Source: Thiogranum sp.
GTDB lineage: Bacteria; Pseudomonadota; Gammaproteobacteria; DSM-19610
NCBI GenBank assembly: GCA_030148775.1
Contig: JASBST010000002.1
Coordinates: 33,710 to 97,709, forward strand
Length of the DNA: 64,000 nt
Reading direction: 5' to 3'
Within the stretch, counting starts at the first letter, position 1; each line of letters begins with the position of its first letter. The translations under genes and the position numbers were made by a program. The notes beneath the pieces are model-generated. The model saw only the letters and a program-made list of their open reading frames with translations, was not told where the DNA came from and searched no databases. Shown here one piece after another: positions 1 through 8,414 of the stretch.

Positions 1-1763
1 GCGACATCGAGGCGTGGTACCTGTTTGGCGTGGCCAGCGCCATGCTCGGCCACCTCGGAAACGCGGAAACTGCGTGCCGACGAGTACTTAAACTGAATCC
101 CGCCATCCCCGGCGCTTATGTCAATCTCGTGAATGTTTTGTTAATGACCGATCGTGTTCCAGAGGCTGTCGATGCTTGTCTGAAAGGCTTGGAGTGCGCC
201 CCAAAAAATGCTCAGCTCAAGAGCCTGCTCGGTACCATCAGATGGCGCGAGGGGAAAATTCCTGAAGCGATTTCAGAGTTCGAAGCTGCAATTGCGCTGG
301 ACCCAGACCAAGCGGAGACACAGAACAATCTCGGTGCGCTGTTATGGGAACAGCGTCGCTTCGAAGAAGCCGCAATTTACCTGCAACGCGCGCTGTCTCT
401 AGCGCCGGAGTATGCAGATGCGCACGCCAATCTCGGCAACGTCTTGACCGAGATGGACCGGACCGACGAGGCCATTCACTGCTATCGCAAGGCGCTGCAA
501 TTGCGGCCTGAGCTATCCAAGAATCACTGCAATCTCGGCAAAGCCTTACAGACTCAGGGCGATGACAGCGCCGCCATGACGTGTTTCGATGCAGCGATCA
601 GAACAAATCCTGCGGACGTAGAGGCAATCATCGCGAAGTGTGAACTTCTCGAAGTAATGAATAGAGCGGACGAAGGGCGGGAACTAATAGCGCCCTTGAT
701 GAAACGTAAAACCCCTTCTGCAAAGGCGGCACTGGCGTATGCCAAACTCGCATCCGATCAACAAACTAGATACCAAGCTATCGAATATCTCGAATCGGTC
801 TTGCATGGCTACGTTCCCCCACGCGAGCAGGTCGATATTCACTTCGCGCTCGGGGATATGTATGACGGCATCGAGGAATACGACAGCGCCTTTCGTCACT
901 ACCGTATTGGCAACGAAGCAGATTCCCGGCCGTTTGACCCCGAAAAAGCCAAGTTCTCTGTCAGCAATATAATGCAGTCGTTCTGCAAGCAGACGCTGGG
1001 CAGCCTGCCGCGTGCGGAATGCGACTCGGAAGCCCCCATGTTTATCCTCGGCATGCCCCGATCAGGCACGTCTTTGGCGGAGCAAATACTGGCCAGTCAC
1101 TCCGACGTTCACGGTGGCGGCGAGCTCGATTGGCTCTGTAGTATTACCGGCCGCCTGCCTGCGTTGCTCGGCAGCTCTCAACCGTATCCGGGCTGTATTC
1201 GCCTGCTGACAGCGCAGGCTATCAACACGTGCGCTCATGAGCATCTGGATCGACTGCGCACATTGGCTCCGCAGGCGCAGCGCATCAGCGACAAAACCCC
1301 CATGAATTTTCTCGATATCGGACTGATCACACTATTATTCCCAAAAGCGAGGATTGTCCACTGCCGGCGCGATGCGCGTGACAATTGCCTGTCTATTTAC
1401 TTTCATCGTTTCAATGCCCACCATGCCTATGCGACTGATCTAAGATCGCTGGGGTTATTTTACGGGCTATACGAACAGTTGATGCAGTATTGGGAGAACG
1501 TCCTTACAACAGAAATTTTTCGGATGGGCTATGAAGAGACAGTAGCCAAGCCCGAGGACATGACCCGCGACCTGATAGCGTTTGTCGGTCTGGAGTGGCA
1601 GGAAGCCTGTCTGCGATTCTACGATTCGCGCCGCATCGTGCACACCCCCAGCTACAAGCAGGTTCGACAACCGATCTATAGCCGATCCGTCTGGCGCTGG
1701 AAACACTATGAGCAGCACCTTGACCCGCTGCTGGAAGCCCTAGCACGGCCTCTGAAGATATGA
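1..1763 (+). CDS. TPR-sulfotransferase fusion protein (5' end outside window)
   Basis: The reading frame is open to the left edge (codons start at base 3), so the N-terminus is missing. The first ~270 visible residues are tetratricopeptide repeats (repeated NLG, A-x-Y and DP helices). The C-terminal ~240 residues form a sulfotransferase domain of the Sulfotransfer_3/tyrosylprotein-sulfotransferase type. The 5'-phosphosulfate loop GMPRSGTSLAEQ lies near residue 341 counted from the GTG at base 30, and the 3'-phosphate motif CRRDARDNCLS near 445. The family moves sulfate from PAPS to a protein or sugar hydroxyl. The substrate here is unknown; TPRs probably bind the acceptor. The stop overlaps the next start by 4 bases (ATGA), so the two are translationally coupled. 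The C-terminal YSRSVWRWKHYEQHL block recurs in the paralogues at 1760 and 8415. Confidence 0.9.
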   Translation, partial: DIEAWYLFGVASAMLGHLGNAETACRRVLKLNPAIPGAYVNLVNVLLMTDRVPEAVDACLKGLECAPKNAQLKSLLGTIRWREGKIPEAISEFEAAIALDPDQAETQNNLGALLWEQRRFEEAAIYLQRALSLAPEYADAHANLGNVLTEMDRTDEAIHCYRKALQLRPELSKNHCNLGKALQTQGDDSAAMTCFDAAIRTNPADVEAIIAKCELLEVMNRADEGRELIAPLMKRKTPSAKAALAYAKLASDQQTRYQAIEYLESVLHGYVPPREQVDIHFALGDMYDGIEEYDSAFRHYRIGNEADSRPFDPEKAKFSVSNIMQSFCKQTLGSLPRAECDSEAPMFILGMPRSGTSLAEQILASHSDVHGGGELDWLCSITGRLPALLGSSQPYPGCIRLLTAQAINTCAHEHLDRLRTLAPQAQRISDKTPMNFLDIGLITLLFPKARIVHCRRDARDNCLSIYFHRFNAHHAYATDLRSLGLFYGLYEQLMQYWENVLTTEIFRMGYEETVAKPEDMTRDLIAFVGLEWQEACLRFYDSRRIVHTPSYKQVRQPIYSRSVWRWKHYEQHLDPLLEALARPLKI

Positions 1764-3733
1764 CCACGCCCGTTCCCATCGCCGAACTTAAGCGGCAGGC
1801 GGAAAACGCATTTTCGGCTGGCGACCTACATGCCGCCCGGGACCTGCTCAGGAAGATTTGCTCGGCAGCTCCGGACGACTTTGAGGCCTGGCAGCATATG
1901 GGCCATGCCTGCGAGCATTTGGCACTGTTCGAGGACGCGCTGCTTGCCTGGAACGGCGCACTGCGGGTAAAGAAGACGTCGGCCATGGCGCTGTACGGCC
2001 TGGCACAGGCACAGCTGCAACTGGGCGATTTTCAAGGCTGCATCATAACCTGCCGCAACTCGCTGGCGCACGATGCTTCCCGGGTCGGCATCCGTACGCT
2101 GTTCGCGCGCGCAGCCTTGGCGCTCGGTCAAAGCGAAGACGCGGTAGAGTGTCTACGGCAAGCACTTGTCCTGAAAGCGGACTCCGCGCCCTTGCATCAT
2201 GAGCTCGGGAAAGCTCTGCTTGCCCAGCAGAAGGCTGAACAGGCGATGGACTGTTTTCACCAGGCCATCAAGATTGACGCTACTAATATTCAATATTTTT
2301 TGGATCGTGGTCTGTGCTTTTTAGGACAAGGGGATCTGATAGCCGCCGCGCGGGACTTTAGCATTTGCACAGAAATGCAACCGAACTATGTACCTGCCCT
2401 GATTAACCTGGGCATGATCGCGCTCGCCGAGGATCGACTCCAGGACGCCATGATCTATTATAAAAAAGCGCTGACCGCAGACCCGGCTTCGACCGAGACA
2501 CTTTGCAATATAGGGCATCTGCTTCTGCTTATGCACGATTATGAAGGCGCTCTGGCACATTACCGCCAGGCCGCTCGGATCGCTCCCGATGATCCGATCG
2601 CCGCGGCAGGCGAGGCCAGCGCCCTGGAACGCCAGGGCGACAAAGAAGCCGCGCTGCATCGTCTCGAACCCTTTCTCGAAACTGAAAACACGCATTCTCG
2701 AATCGCCTGCGCCTTCGCAACCGCCAGTTCGGCCAAAAAGCAGGAGCGCAACGCCGCCGCGCTAATGGAACGCGTGTTACAAAAACAGTTCCTGACTCGC
2801 GACGAACAAACCAATCTACATTTCGAACTGGGACGCCTCTACGATCGCTTTGGCGAATACGACAAGGCCTTCCGGCACTACGCGCAAGGCAACGCCGCGG
2901 TACCGCGCTGTTTTGATCGTGACCGGCACAGCTCGGCGATCGACGAAATGATTTCTACTTTTTCCGTAGACTTCTTCGCCCAGACAAAACCAGCATCCAA
3001 TACGGATGAAATGCCTATTTTCATCGTCGGTATGTCCCGTTCAGGCACCAGTCTGATCGAGCAGATACTTGACAGCCATCCCAACGTACACGGCGCCGGG
3101 GAACTGGAAAAGATCAAGAAAATCGCCGCTCGATTAGCGCAGCAGGGCGGTTCTATGGGCACCCTTCCGCAATATCTTACCCGGATTCGCCGAGGCGAAA
3201 TCGACCAACAGGCGATGACTCATCTCACTTGGTTGCATGCCGTCGCCCCAGGCGCCCGTTTCGTTACCGACAAGATGCCCAGCAACTACATGTTCCTGGG
3301 ATTGATCGCGCTGTTGTTTCCAAAAGCGCGCGTGATCCACTGCCGGCGCAATCCAATGGATTCCTGTCTCTCGTGCTACTTTCACCAGTTCGCCAGGGGC
3401 CACGACTACAGCTACGACTTAGGCAATCTCGGTCACTACTACCGGGAATACGAACGACTCATGCGCCACTGGCGTGAGACCCTGCCGTTGCGCATGATCG
3501 ATATCCAGTACGAACAGTTAATAGAGAAATTCGAACCCGTCACCCGAGGATTGCTGGATTTTCTCGGGCTTGACTGGAACCCGGCGTGTCTCGCCTTTCA
3601 CCGCAACCCTCGCCTGGTATCCACAGCAAGCTATGACCAAGTGCGCCAGCCGTTGTACAGCCGATCGGCAGGGCGCTGGCGAAACTATGAGCAACATCTC
3701 AAGCCATTGGGAAAAGCGCTAAAACAAGAATAG
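1760..3733 (+). CDS. TPR-sulfotransferase fusion protein
   Basis: This is a 657-residue paralogue of the upstream gene, starting inside its stop codon. Residues ~1-400 are TPR units and residues ~420-655 the PAPS-dependent sulfotransferase domain. The phosphosulfate-binding loop is GMSRSGTSLIEQ near residue 424; Ser replaces the usual Pro, but the Arg-Ser-Gly-Thr core is intact. The 3'-phosphate motif is CRRNPMDSCLSCYFH. No signal peptide is visible, so a cytoplasmic enzyme acting before export is likely. Two adjacent, diverged copies suggest different acceptors rather than simple redundancy (inference). It is followed by a 2OG-Fe(II) oxygenase and a second type of sulfotransferase-like gene. 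Confidence 0.92.
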   Translation: MTTPVPIAELKRQAENAFSAGDLHAARDLLRKICSAAPDDFEAWQHMGHACEHLALFEDALLAWNGALRVKKTSAMALYGLAQAQLQLGDFQGCIITCRNSLAHDASRVGIRTLFARAALALGQSEDAVECLRQALVLKADSAPLHHELGKALLAQQKAEQAMDCFHQAIKIDATNIQYFLDRGLCFLGQGDLIAAARDFSICTEMQPNYVPALINLGMIALAEDRLQDAMIYYKKALTADPASTETLCNIGHLLLLMHDYEGALAHYRQAARIAPDDPIAAAGEASALERQGDKEAALHRLEPFLETENTHSRIACAFATASSAKKQERNAAALMERVLQKQFLTRDEQTNLHFELGRLYDRFGEYDKAFRHYAQGNAAVPRCFDRDRHSSAIDEMISTFSVDFFAQTKPASNTDEMPIFIVGMSRSGTSLIEQILDSHPNVHGAGELEKIKKIAARLAQQGGSMGTLPQYLTRIRRGEIDQQAMTHLTWLHAVAPGARFVTDKMPSNYMFLGLIALLFPKARVIHCRRNPMDSCLSCYFHQFARGHDYSYDLGNLGHYYREYERLMRHWRETLPLRMIDIQYEQLIEKFEPVTRGLLDFLGLDWNPACLAFHRNPRLVSTASYDQVRQPLYSRSAGRWRNYEQHLKPLGKALKQE

Positions 3734-3837
3734 GCTATTACGGACCTGCCGGCCAACCCCGTAAATTCGCCGGACAGGCCGCTGTAAGTTTGATATCGTA
3801 ACAGCGTTCTGCAACCGCCGAGCCCATGGAGCGCGAA

Positions 3838-4548
3838 ATGTCTTACGACTGGATCAATACCGCCATCGACACGATAGAGCTAAGGCAGCAGTTCGGACGA
3901 AAAGGACGCTTGCGGATAACTAACATACTCGAACCCACTCGCGCTGTCGCCATCCAGCGAGAGCTTGCTACATTGGCCACATGGACACTCTGTTATATAG
4001 AAAAGGGGCAACCGCACGGCGTTGCGCTGCACGAGTGGGACACGTGGGGACCGACACGCCAAGCCCACTTTCTAGCCGCGGTCAACAAAACCGCAGCCAG
4101 CGGCTTCCAGTTTCTTTATCTGCATCACGCGCTGACAGAGCTTCCGACCACCACTGCCCCCGACTCGGCACTGAGACAATTTCAGGGGTATCTCCAATCC
4201 TGGCGTTTCATCGAATTTCTCAAATCCGTCACTGGTAGTCAAGATGGCGTACGCGTAGATGCCCATGCCGCCCGCTTTTCCTCCGGTCACTTCCTCAACA
4301 GGCATAACGACTCGGAAGATCCGGCCCGGCGCATTGCCTATGTGTTCAATTTTACGCCTGAGTGGCGCGCGGACTGGGGCGGAACACTGCATTTCATGGA
4401 ACGAGACGGCACTATCAGCGATTCCTTTGCACCTCTGTTCAATTCGCTGGTGCTGTTTCGGGTACCTGTACTTCACTATGTCGCCCCGGTTGCCGCATTT
4501 TCGCCGACGCCGCGCCTATCGATCACCGGCTGGCTGTATGCGCAATAG
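3838..4548 (+). CDS. 2-oxoglutarate/Fe(II)-dependent oxygenase, prolyl 4-hydroxylase-like
   Basis: This is a ~236-residue protein of the small bacterial prolyl-hydroxylase-like 2OG-Fe(II) oxygenase family. The iron ligands are visible as H156-x-D158 (in RHNDSED) and a distal H213 (in VLHYVAP), with R226 (TPRLSITGW) placed to bind 2-oxoglutarate. Such enzymes hydroxylate side chains of proteins or small molecules; the substrate is not shown. The start is taken at 3838 because GGAG lies 8 bases upstream; an in-frame ATG at 3826 has no ribosome site. A second family member is at 22435 and a decayed copy at 8203. Its place between sulfotransferase genes suggests a role in the same modification pathway (inference). 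Confidence 0.85.
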   Translation: MSYDWINTAIDTIELRQQFGRKGRLRITNILEPTRAVAIQRELATLATWTLCYIEKGQPHGVALHEWDTWGPTRQAHFLAAVNKTAASGFQFLYLHHALTELPTTTAPDSALRQFQGYLQSWRFIEFLKSVTGSQDGVRVDAHAARFSSGHFLNRHNDSEDPARRIAYVFNFTPEWRADWGGTLHFMERDGTISDSFAPLFNSLVLFRVPVLHYVAPVAAFSPTPRLSITGWLYAQ

Positions 4549-4693
4549 CGAAGGTGCGCTACCCGTCCTGCCGATGGGTATGGCCGGAAACCGACTAATA
4601 CGCATCTACCGGACTTTTCGGAATAGACTGAATGGGTTAGCCAAGGTATGATCGGGTGATCAACCACTATCAGTATCGTGTCGTTACCTGGGT

Positions 4694-5314
4694 ATGCACA
4701 CTCATCAACGCAACCATTGCATTATTTCCGGAACAGGCCGGGCCGGCACATCATTCCTCGTACAATTGCTAACGTACCTGGGTCTCGACACTGGATATAC
4801 GGCATCCAACTTGGTTCTACATGCTGGCGCCAGGGCAGGACTCGAGCATGATATACGCATGCCGGATTGCCCCTATATCATAAAAAGTCCCTGGCTGTGT
4901 GATTATCTCGCCCATGTTCTGGAATCCGGAAGAATCAAGATAGACCACGCGTATATTCCCTTCCGTGCGCTGCCGGCGGCAGCGGAAAGTCGAATATTTG
5001 TGGAAAAACAAGTGAATGGGCCGCACTCATACAAAGGGTGTCCCGGTGGACTGTGGCACACCAGAAACCCTGAAGAGCAGGAATCGATCCTCGCCAGACA
5101 ATTCTTCAAGCTCGTAACTGTACTGGGGGAGTGGGATATTCCGACAACGTTCCTCTCATATCCGAAGCTGGTACGCGACCCAGAGTATTTGTATCGCAAG
5201 TTAAGATTTCTTGTTGAGGATATTGAGTTTACCTGTTTCGAGCGCGTATTCCGTGGCACCGTAAGACCTGAGTGGGTACACTCCTTCGGTGAAGAGGCGG
5301 GAGATGGTAAGTGA
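4694..5314 (+). CDS. Sulfotransferase-like P-loop protein
   Basis: This is a 206-residue protein starting with a glycine-rich loop, SGTGRAGTSFLVQLL, at residues ~12-26. It matches the phosphosulfate-binding loop form of sulfotransferase-fold proteins. The rest is weakly conserved; a YIIKSPWLCDYL stretch and a late YPKLVRDPEYLYRKL stretch are compatible with a small sulfotransferase or nucleotide kinase fold. No signal peptide or membrane segment is visible. The gene follows the oxygenase by 145 bases. A 29-base piece of a related sequence survives at 8377-8405. The acceptor is unknown, and the activity is inferred from the loop only. Confidence 0.6.
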   Translation: MHTHQRNHCIISGTGRAGTSFLVQLLTYLGLDTGYTASNLVLHAGARAGLEHDIRMPDCPYIIKSPWLCDYLAHVLESGRIKIDHAYIPFRALPAAAESRIFVEKQVNGPHSYKGCPGGLWHTRNPEEQESILARQFFKLVTVLGEWDIPTTFLSYPKLVRDPEYLYRKLRFLVEDIEFTCFERVFRGTVRPEWVHSFGEEAGDGK

Positions 5315-5423
5315 CGTTTGTGATAGACCGGTGGGGAGTGATTATCGGAAGCAGCAAGCTGCGGTTTCATGACGCTATGGGTGGTGAAAAATCCATGCTT
5401 GACCGGGCAAAAGAGTGACACAC

Positions 5424-6104
5424 ATGGCTGAACCAAAGATACTGGTCATAATTCCCACATACAATCGTCCTGCCATGTGCGGTCGGGCAATAGAGAGCTT
5501 GCGAAGACAGGACTTCCAGGATTGGTTGCTGGTGGTAGCCAAAAACGGTGGCGCCAAACATCTTACCGACTACGTTAATGCTCTCGGGGATCAGTTGGCT
5601 CAACCACGGACGCGACTACTGGTGTTACCGGAAAAGGGGCTCGGCTATGCCCTGAATGAAGCTGTTCGTCATTTCGGGACTCCACCTTTTTTTGCCGTCC
5701 TGGAAGATGATGATGAATGGGCGCCGGAGTTTCTCTCGACTATGTATCGATACATTACGGAGACCGGGGCTGATGCGGTACACTGCATGCAGATCCAGGA
5801 GCCGGATAACAAGCAATCTAACGGTGCACCCATGGACAAGGCTCGTATTCGGATGGTGAACTGGATAAATTTCCCCATGTGCTTGTTCCGGGTCGACATG
5901 TTTCACAAAGTAGACGGTTTCTGCAACGACGCAGGGCCGGCAACGGACTGGGATTGGCACCTTCGCAACCTGGCGGCGGGAGCGCGATATGAATTCCTGA
6001 ACCAGGTGTTGGTGAGGCACCACTGGCATGGCTCCAACTACTGTGTGCAGGTGGATGGCCGACCGTTCGTTATGGAGCGTATGCAGCAGGGTTTTTACGG
6101 GTAA
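5424..6104 (+). CDS. Glycosyltransferase family 2-like protein
   Basis: This is a ~226-residue single-domain GT-A glycosyltransferase. It begins with the classical strand VIIPTYNRPAMCGRAI and carries the acidic metal/nucleotide-sugar motif LEDDDEWAPEF near the middle, followed by a TDWDWHLRNLA stretch that fits the catalytic acidic region. It should transfer a sugar from a nucleotide donor in the cytoplasm. The ATG at 5424 is preferred because AAGAG lies at a suitable distance upstream; a GTG at 5415 is in frame. Donor and acceptor are not readable from the sequence. It sits in the sulfotransferase/oxygenase cluster. Confidence 0.85.
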   Translation: MAEPKILVIIPTYNRPAMCGRAIESLRRQDFQDWLLVVAKNGGAKHLTDYVNALGDQLAQPRTRLLVLPEKGLGYALNEAVRHFGTPPFFAVLEDDDEWAPEFLSTMYRYITETGADAVHCMQIQEPDNKQSNGAPMDKARIRMVNWINFPMCLFRVDMFHKVDGFCNDAGPATDWDWHLRNLAAGARYEFLNQVLVRHHWHGSNYCVQVDGRPFVMERMQQGFYG

Positions 6105-6193
6105 CGCTATCGTGTGTGGTTTAGTGGGACCCGCGTATACGTTAACTGTCTTTCAAGCGCATGAAAGGTAGGTAGTTATGAGAGGGATGGGCT

Positions 6194-6673
6194 ATGACCG
6201 GCAACCCAGTCAAAGTTGATATCTGTTGCGGAGGTAACAAGCAACCCGGCTTTATCGGTGTTGATATCGTGGAGGCTCCGGGCGTGGATATCGTGTGTGA
6301 TCTTAGGGAGCGATTCCCGTTCGAGGATAATTATGTAGATTACTTGCGCGCACATGACGCCATTGAGCATCTTCCGGACAAGATCAAGACCATGAACGAA
6401 ATCTATCGGGTGTGCAAGAACGGCGCGACAGCGGATATCAAGGTTCCATCTACAGATGGTCGGGGAGCCTTCCAGGATCCCACGCACGTGTCGTACTGGA
6501 ACATCAATTCGTTTCTTTACTACACCTCCGATGTACAAAGTTATTACCAGCTGAATCGTACATACGGATTCATGGGAGACTTCAAGATTCTGAATATGCA
6601 GAATGTCAGCGCGATGGATGGGGTCGTGTGGGTGGTCGCCAATCTGCAGGTTATTAAACAGGAATCGCCATAG
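6194..6673 (+). CDS. Small class I SAM-dependent methyltransferase
   Basis: This is a 159-residue protein with a compact Rossmann methyltransferase core. Motif I appears as VDICCGGNKQPGFIGVD at the N-terminus, followed by an acidic strand VDIVCDLRE and the HDAIEHLPD motif of the COG4627-type predicted methyltransferases. It is short for the class, with little after the core. The start has GGGATGGG just upstream. A second, longer relative is at 26377. Methylation of a sugar or lipid-linked glycan is plausible from the neighbours but not shown. Confidence 0.75.
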   Translation: MTGNPVKVDICCGGNKQPGFIGVDIVEAPGVDIVCDLRERFPFEDNYVDYLRAHDAIEHLPDKIKTMNEIYRVCKNGATADIKVPSTDGRGAFQDPTHVSYWNINSFLYYTSDVQSYYQLNRTYGFMGDFKILNMQNVSAMDGVVWVVANLQVIKQESP

Positions 6674-6864
6674 ACTGGCGGCCACCGCCCGCGGCGTGAA
6701 GTACTTCTCCGCGGCGCCCACCACAACCGCGGTCGTGTTCATTCCAGGAAAGCCTGCGGCCACCGTATTGACAAACGGCAGCGTTGCCAATTAGTCAAAT
6801 CGGAGTCAGAGAACAATTTTCGCTAATACCTAGAGATAGTTGCTCTCTGCCCCCCGTCGCTCGA

Positions 6865-8032
6865 CTACCGACAGGCGCCGGTTGTCACATCGATCCACGG
6901 ACCTCCGTCGTTGGGATCGTTTTCGTCCACGCAGTTGCCATTATATATGAGCAGATGCGTGTCAGTACCACCAGCATGTTCCACCACCATGTCGGCGCCG
7001 TCTTCCGAGACGATATCAGGAAGAGTGGAACCCCCTTCCCACAAGTATGGCGCCTTCACGGTACCACCATTGTTATCGATTCGCGTTATGGTGCCGCTTG
7101 TCGTCTGAAGATTATAAGAAGACCCATTCGCGTGTATCAAACCTCCGCTAGCGACCGCCAATGCAGTTACGTCATTGGCGGTATTGCTTAGTACGTCGAT
7201 TCCAGTGCCATGACTGTGAATCACACCCCCAGACCTGGCCCTGATAGCAATCAACGGGGCATTCGCGTTACAGTCTTCGCTGAGCACACGAACAACTGAC
7301 CCGTAGACGTGGGCTTCGGCTGCGTTTTGTATCGATAACGCGACGGGGTCATTAGGATTCGTGTAATTGCATTGCAGATCTAGAGTTATTTCTGATCCAG
7401 AAAACCAGCTTTCATCGCAGTTTGCCGTATAGACTTTCGATGCTGAAAAAACATCCGTTGACACGACACGGCTACCGAACCAGTTATGTCTTCCTCGTGT
7501 GGCACCACAGGATATTAGAGGCTCCTGCCAGGCGTAATATTGTGCATTTATATCAATGTTGCTCCAGTTAGAATTTCCACCGCCCTTCCATTTAACGGCG
7601 CCTCCGCTTCCGTTATACGAGTAGATGCGCAGATCCTGAAAGTTCAATTCGGTGCACGATGCAATATCAACCACGATACCGTTAGAAGCACTGATAGTGG
7701 TTTGTCCACGCCCGGAGCCAGTAAATGAGATATAGCCGGTGAAGCCGTTATCCGGATCGCAAGCCAAACCTATTGCATTGAACGTACCGGCACCTATCTT
7801 CACCTCCAACGGGTTGGTGGCTGACGGCTTTGGATTTCGCGCATTGACAATCCAGTCAATAAGCGCTCCAACACTGGTAAAGCAGTTGTCGATATCGGCA
7901 CCGGCCTCAGTACAGTCCGATCGCAACTGCACCACCGCGGCGTCAGCATCAATCGTGCTGGCCGCCTCGATAACACCGGGCACAATCGTTATACCGGCAA
8001 GCAGAAATACACAAAAATGTGAGTATTTTCAT
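6865..8032 (-). CDS. Secreted repeat-rich protein, start region frameshifted
   Basis: The uninterrupted frame runs from 7983 (GTG) down to 6865 and encodes 372 residues rich in Asn, Gly, Ser and Thr. Short strands and phrases such as HSHGTGIDVLSN and GLIHANGSS are compatible with a parallel beta-helix. A strong ribosome site (AGGAGG) with an ATG at 8032 lies just upstream, but it is one base out of frame. Removing one A from the AAAA run at 8026-8029 would give MKYSHFCVFLLAGITIVPG and then VIEAAS, a convincing signal peptide joined to the long frame. The gene is therefore either frameshifted or carries a sequencing error. The function is not recognised. It lies alone on the minus strand. Confidence 0.65.
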
Positions 8033-8170
8033 GGCATCCTCCTGGTACGCTTGGTTAGAGTGAGATACGGCCGCAAGCGTTTTTACAGCCGCTACTTTGT
8101 CCGGGCTTCTACGCAGTAGCTACTGGGTACAAAACAACTGCGTTCCGCCCGTTAGTCAGTTCAGCACATC

Positions 8171-8192
8171 AGAGAGAGAGAGAGAGAGAGAG
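8171..8192. repeat. (AG)11 dinucleotide repeat
   Basis: Eleven uninterrupted AG units lie in the noncoding stretch between the secreted-protein gene and decayed oxygenase sequence. Such tracts can change length by slippage, but no gene is placed to be switched by it. Confidence 0.9.
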
Positions 8193-8202
8193 ATCCAATT
8201 CA

Positions 8203-8412
8203 TCATTCAGCAGCATACAACATCTGCATTACGCACTGGCCGACCCCCCACGACCCATGATAATTGCGACTTGATGCTGGAACAAGTCCAGGTTTTTCTC
8301 GAATTACCCCGGTTGCCGCATTTGCGCCCGCACCGCGCCTATCGATCACCGGCTGGCTGTATGCGCAATAGCAGAGGGACTCGAGCATCATATACACATG
8401 CCGGAACGCAGG
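8203..8412 (+). pseudogene. Remnant of a duplicated oxygenase + sulfotransferase-like pair
   Basis: Three pieces line up, in order and orientation, with the gene pair at 3838-5314. First, 8203-8305 encodes, with one frame change, residues resembling oxygenase residues ~94-125 (LHYALADPP then DLMLEQVQVFL, against LHHALTELP and DSALRQFQGYL). Second, 8307-8372 matches 4484-4549 at 62 of 66 bases and still reads VAAFAPAPRLSITGWLYAQ followed by a stop. Third, 8377-8405 matches 4838-4866 at 27 of 29 bases, inside the sulfotransferase-like gene. The iron-binding middle of the oxygenase is deleted. The remnant stops against the end of the minus-strand TPR-sulfotransferase gene. Confidence 0.8.
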
Positions 8413-8414
8413 GG

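Noticed and set aside
6690..6720. Possible hairpin around GAAGTACTTC
   Set aside because: Only the central 10 bases are palindromic; flanks do not pair, and no T-run follows.
6176..6790. 204-residue minus-strand open frame
   Set aside because: It lies mainly opposite the methyltransferase at 6194, which has clear motifs; the antisense frame has none.
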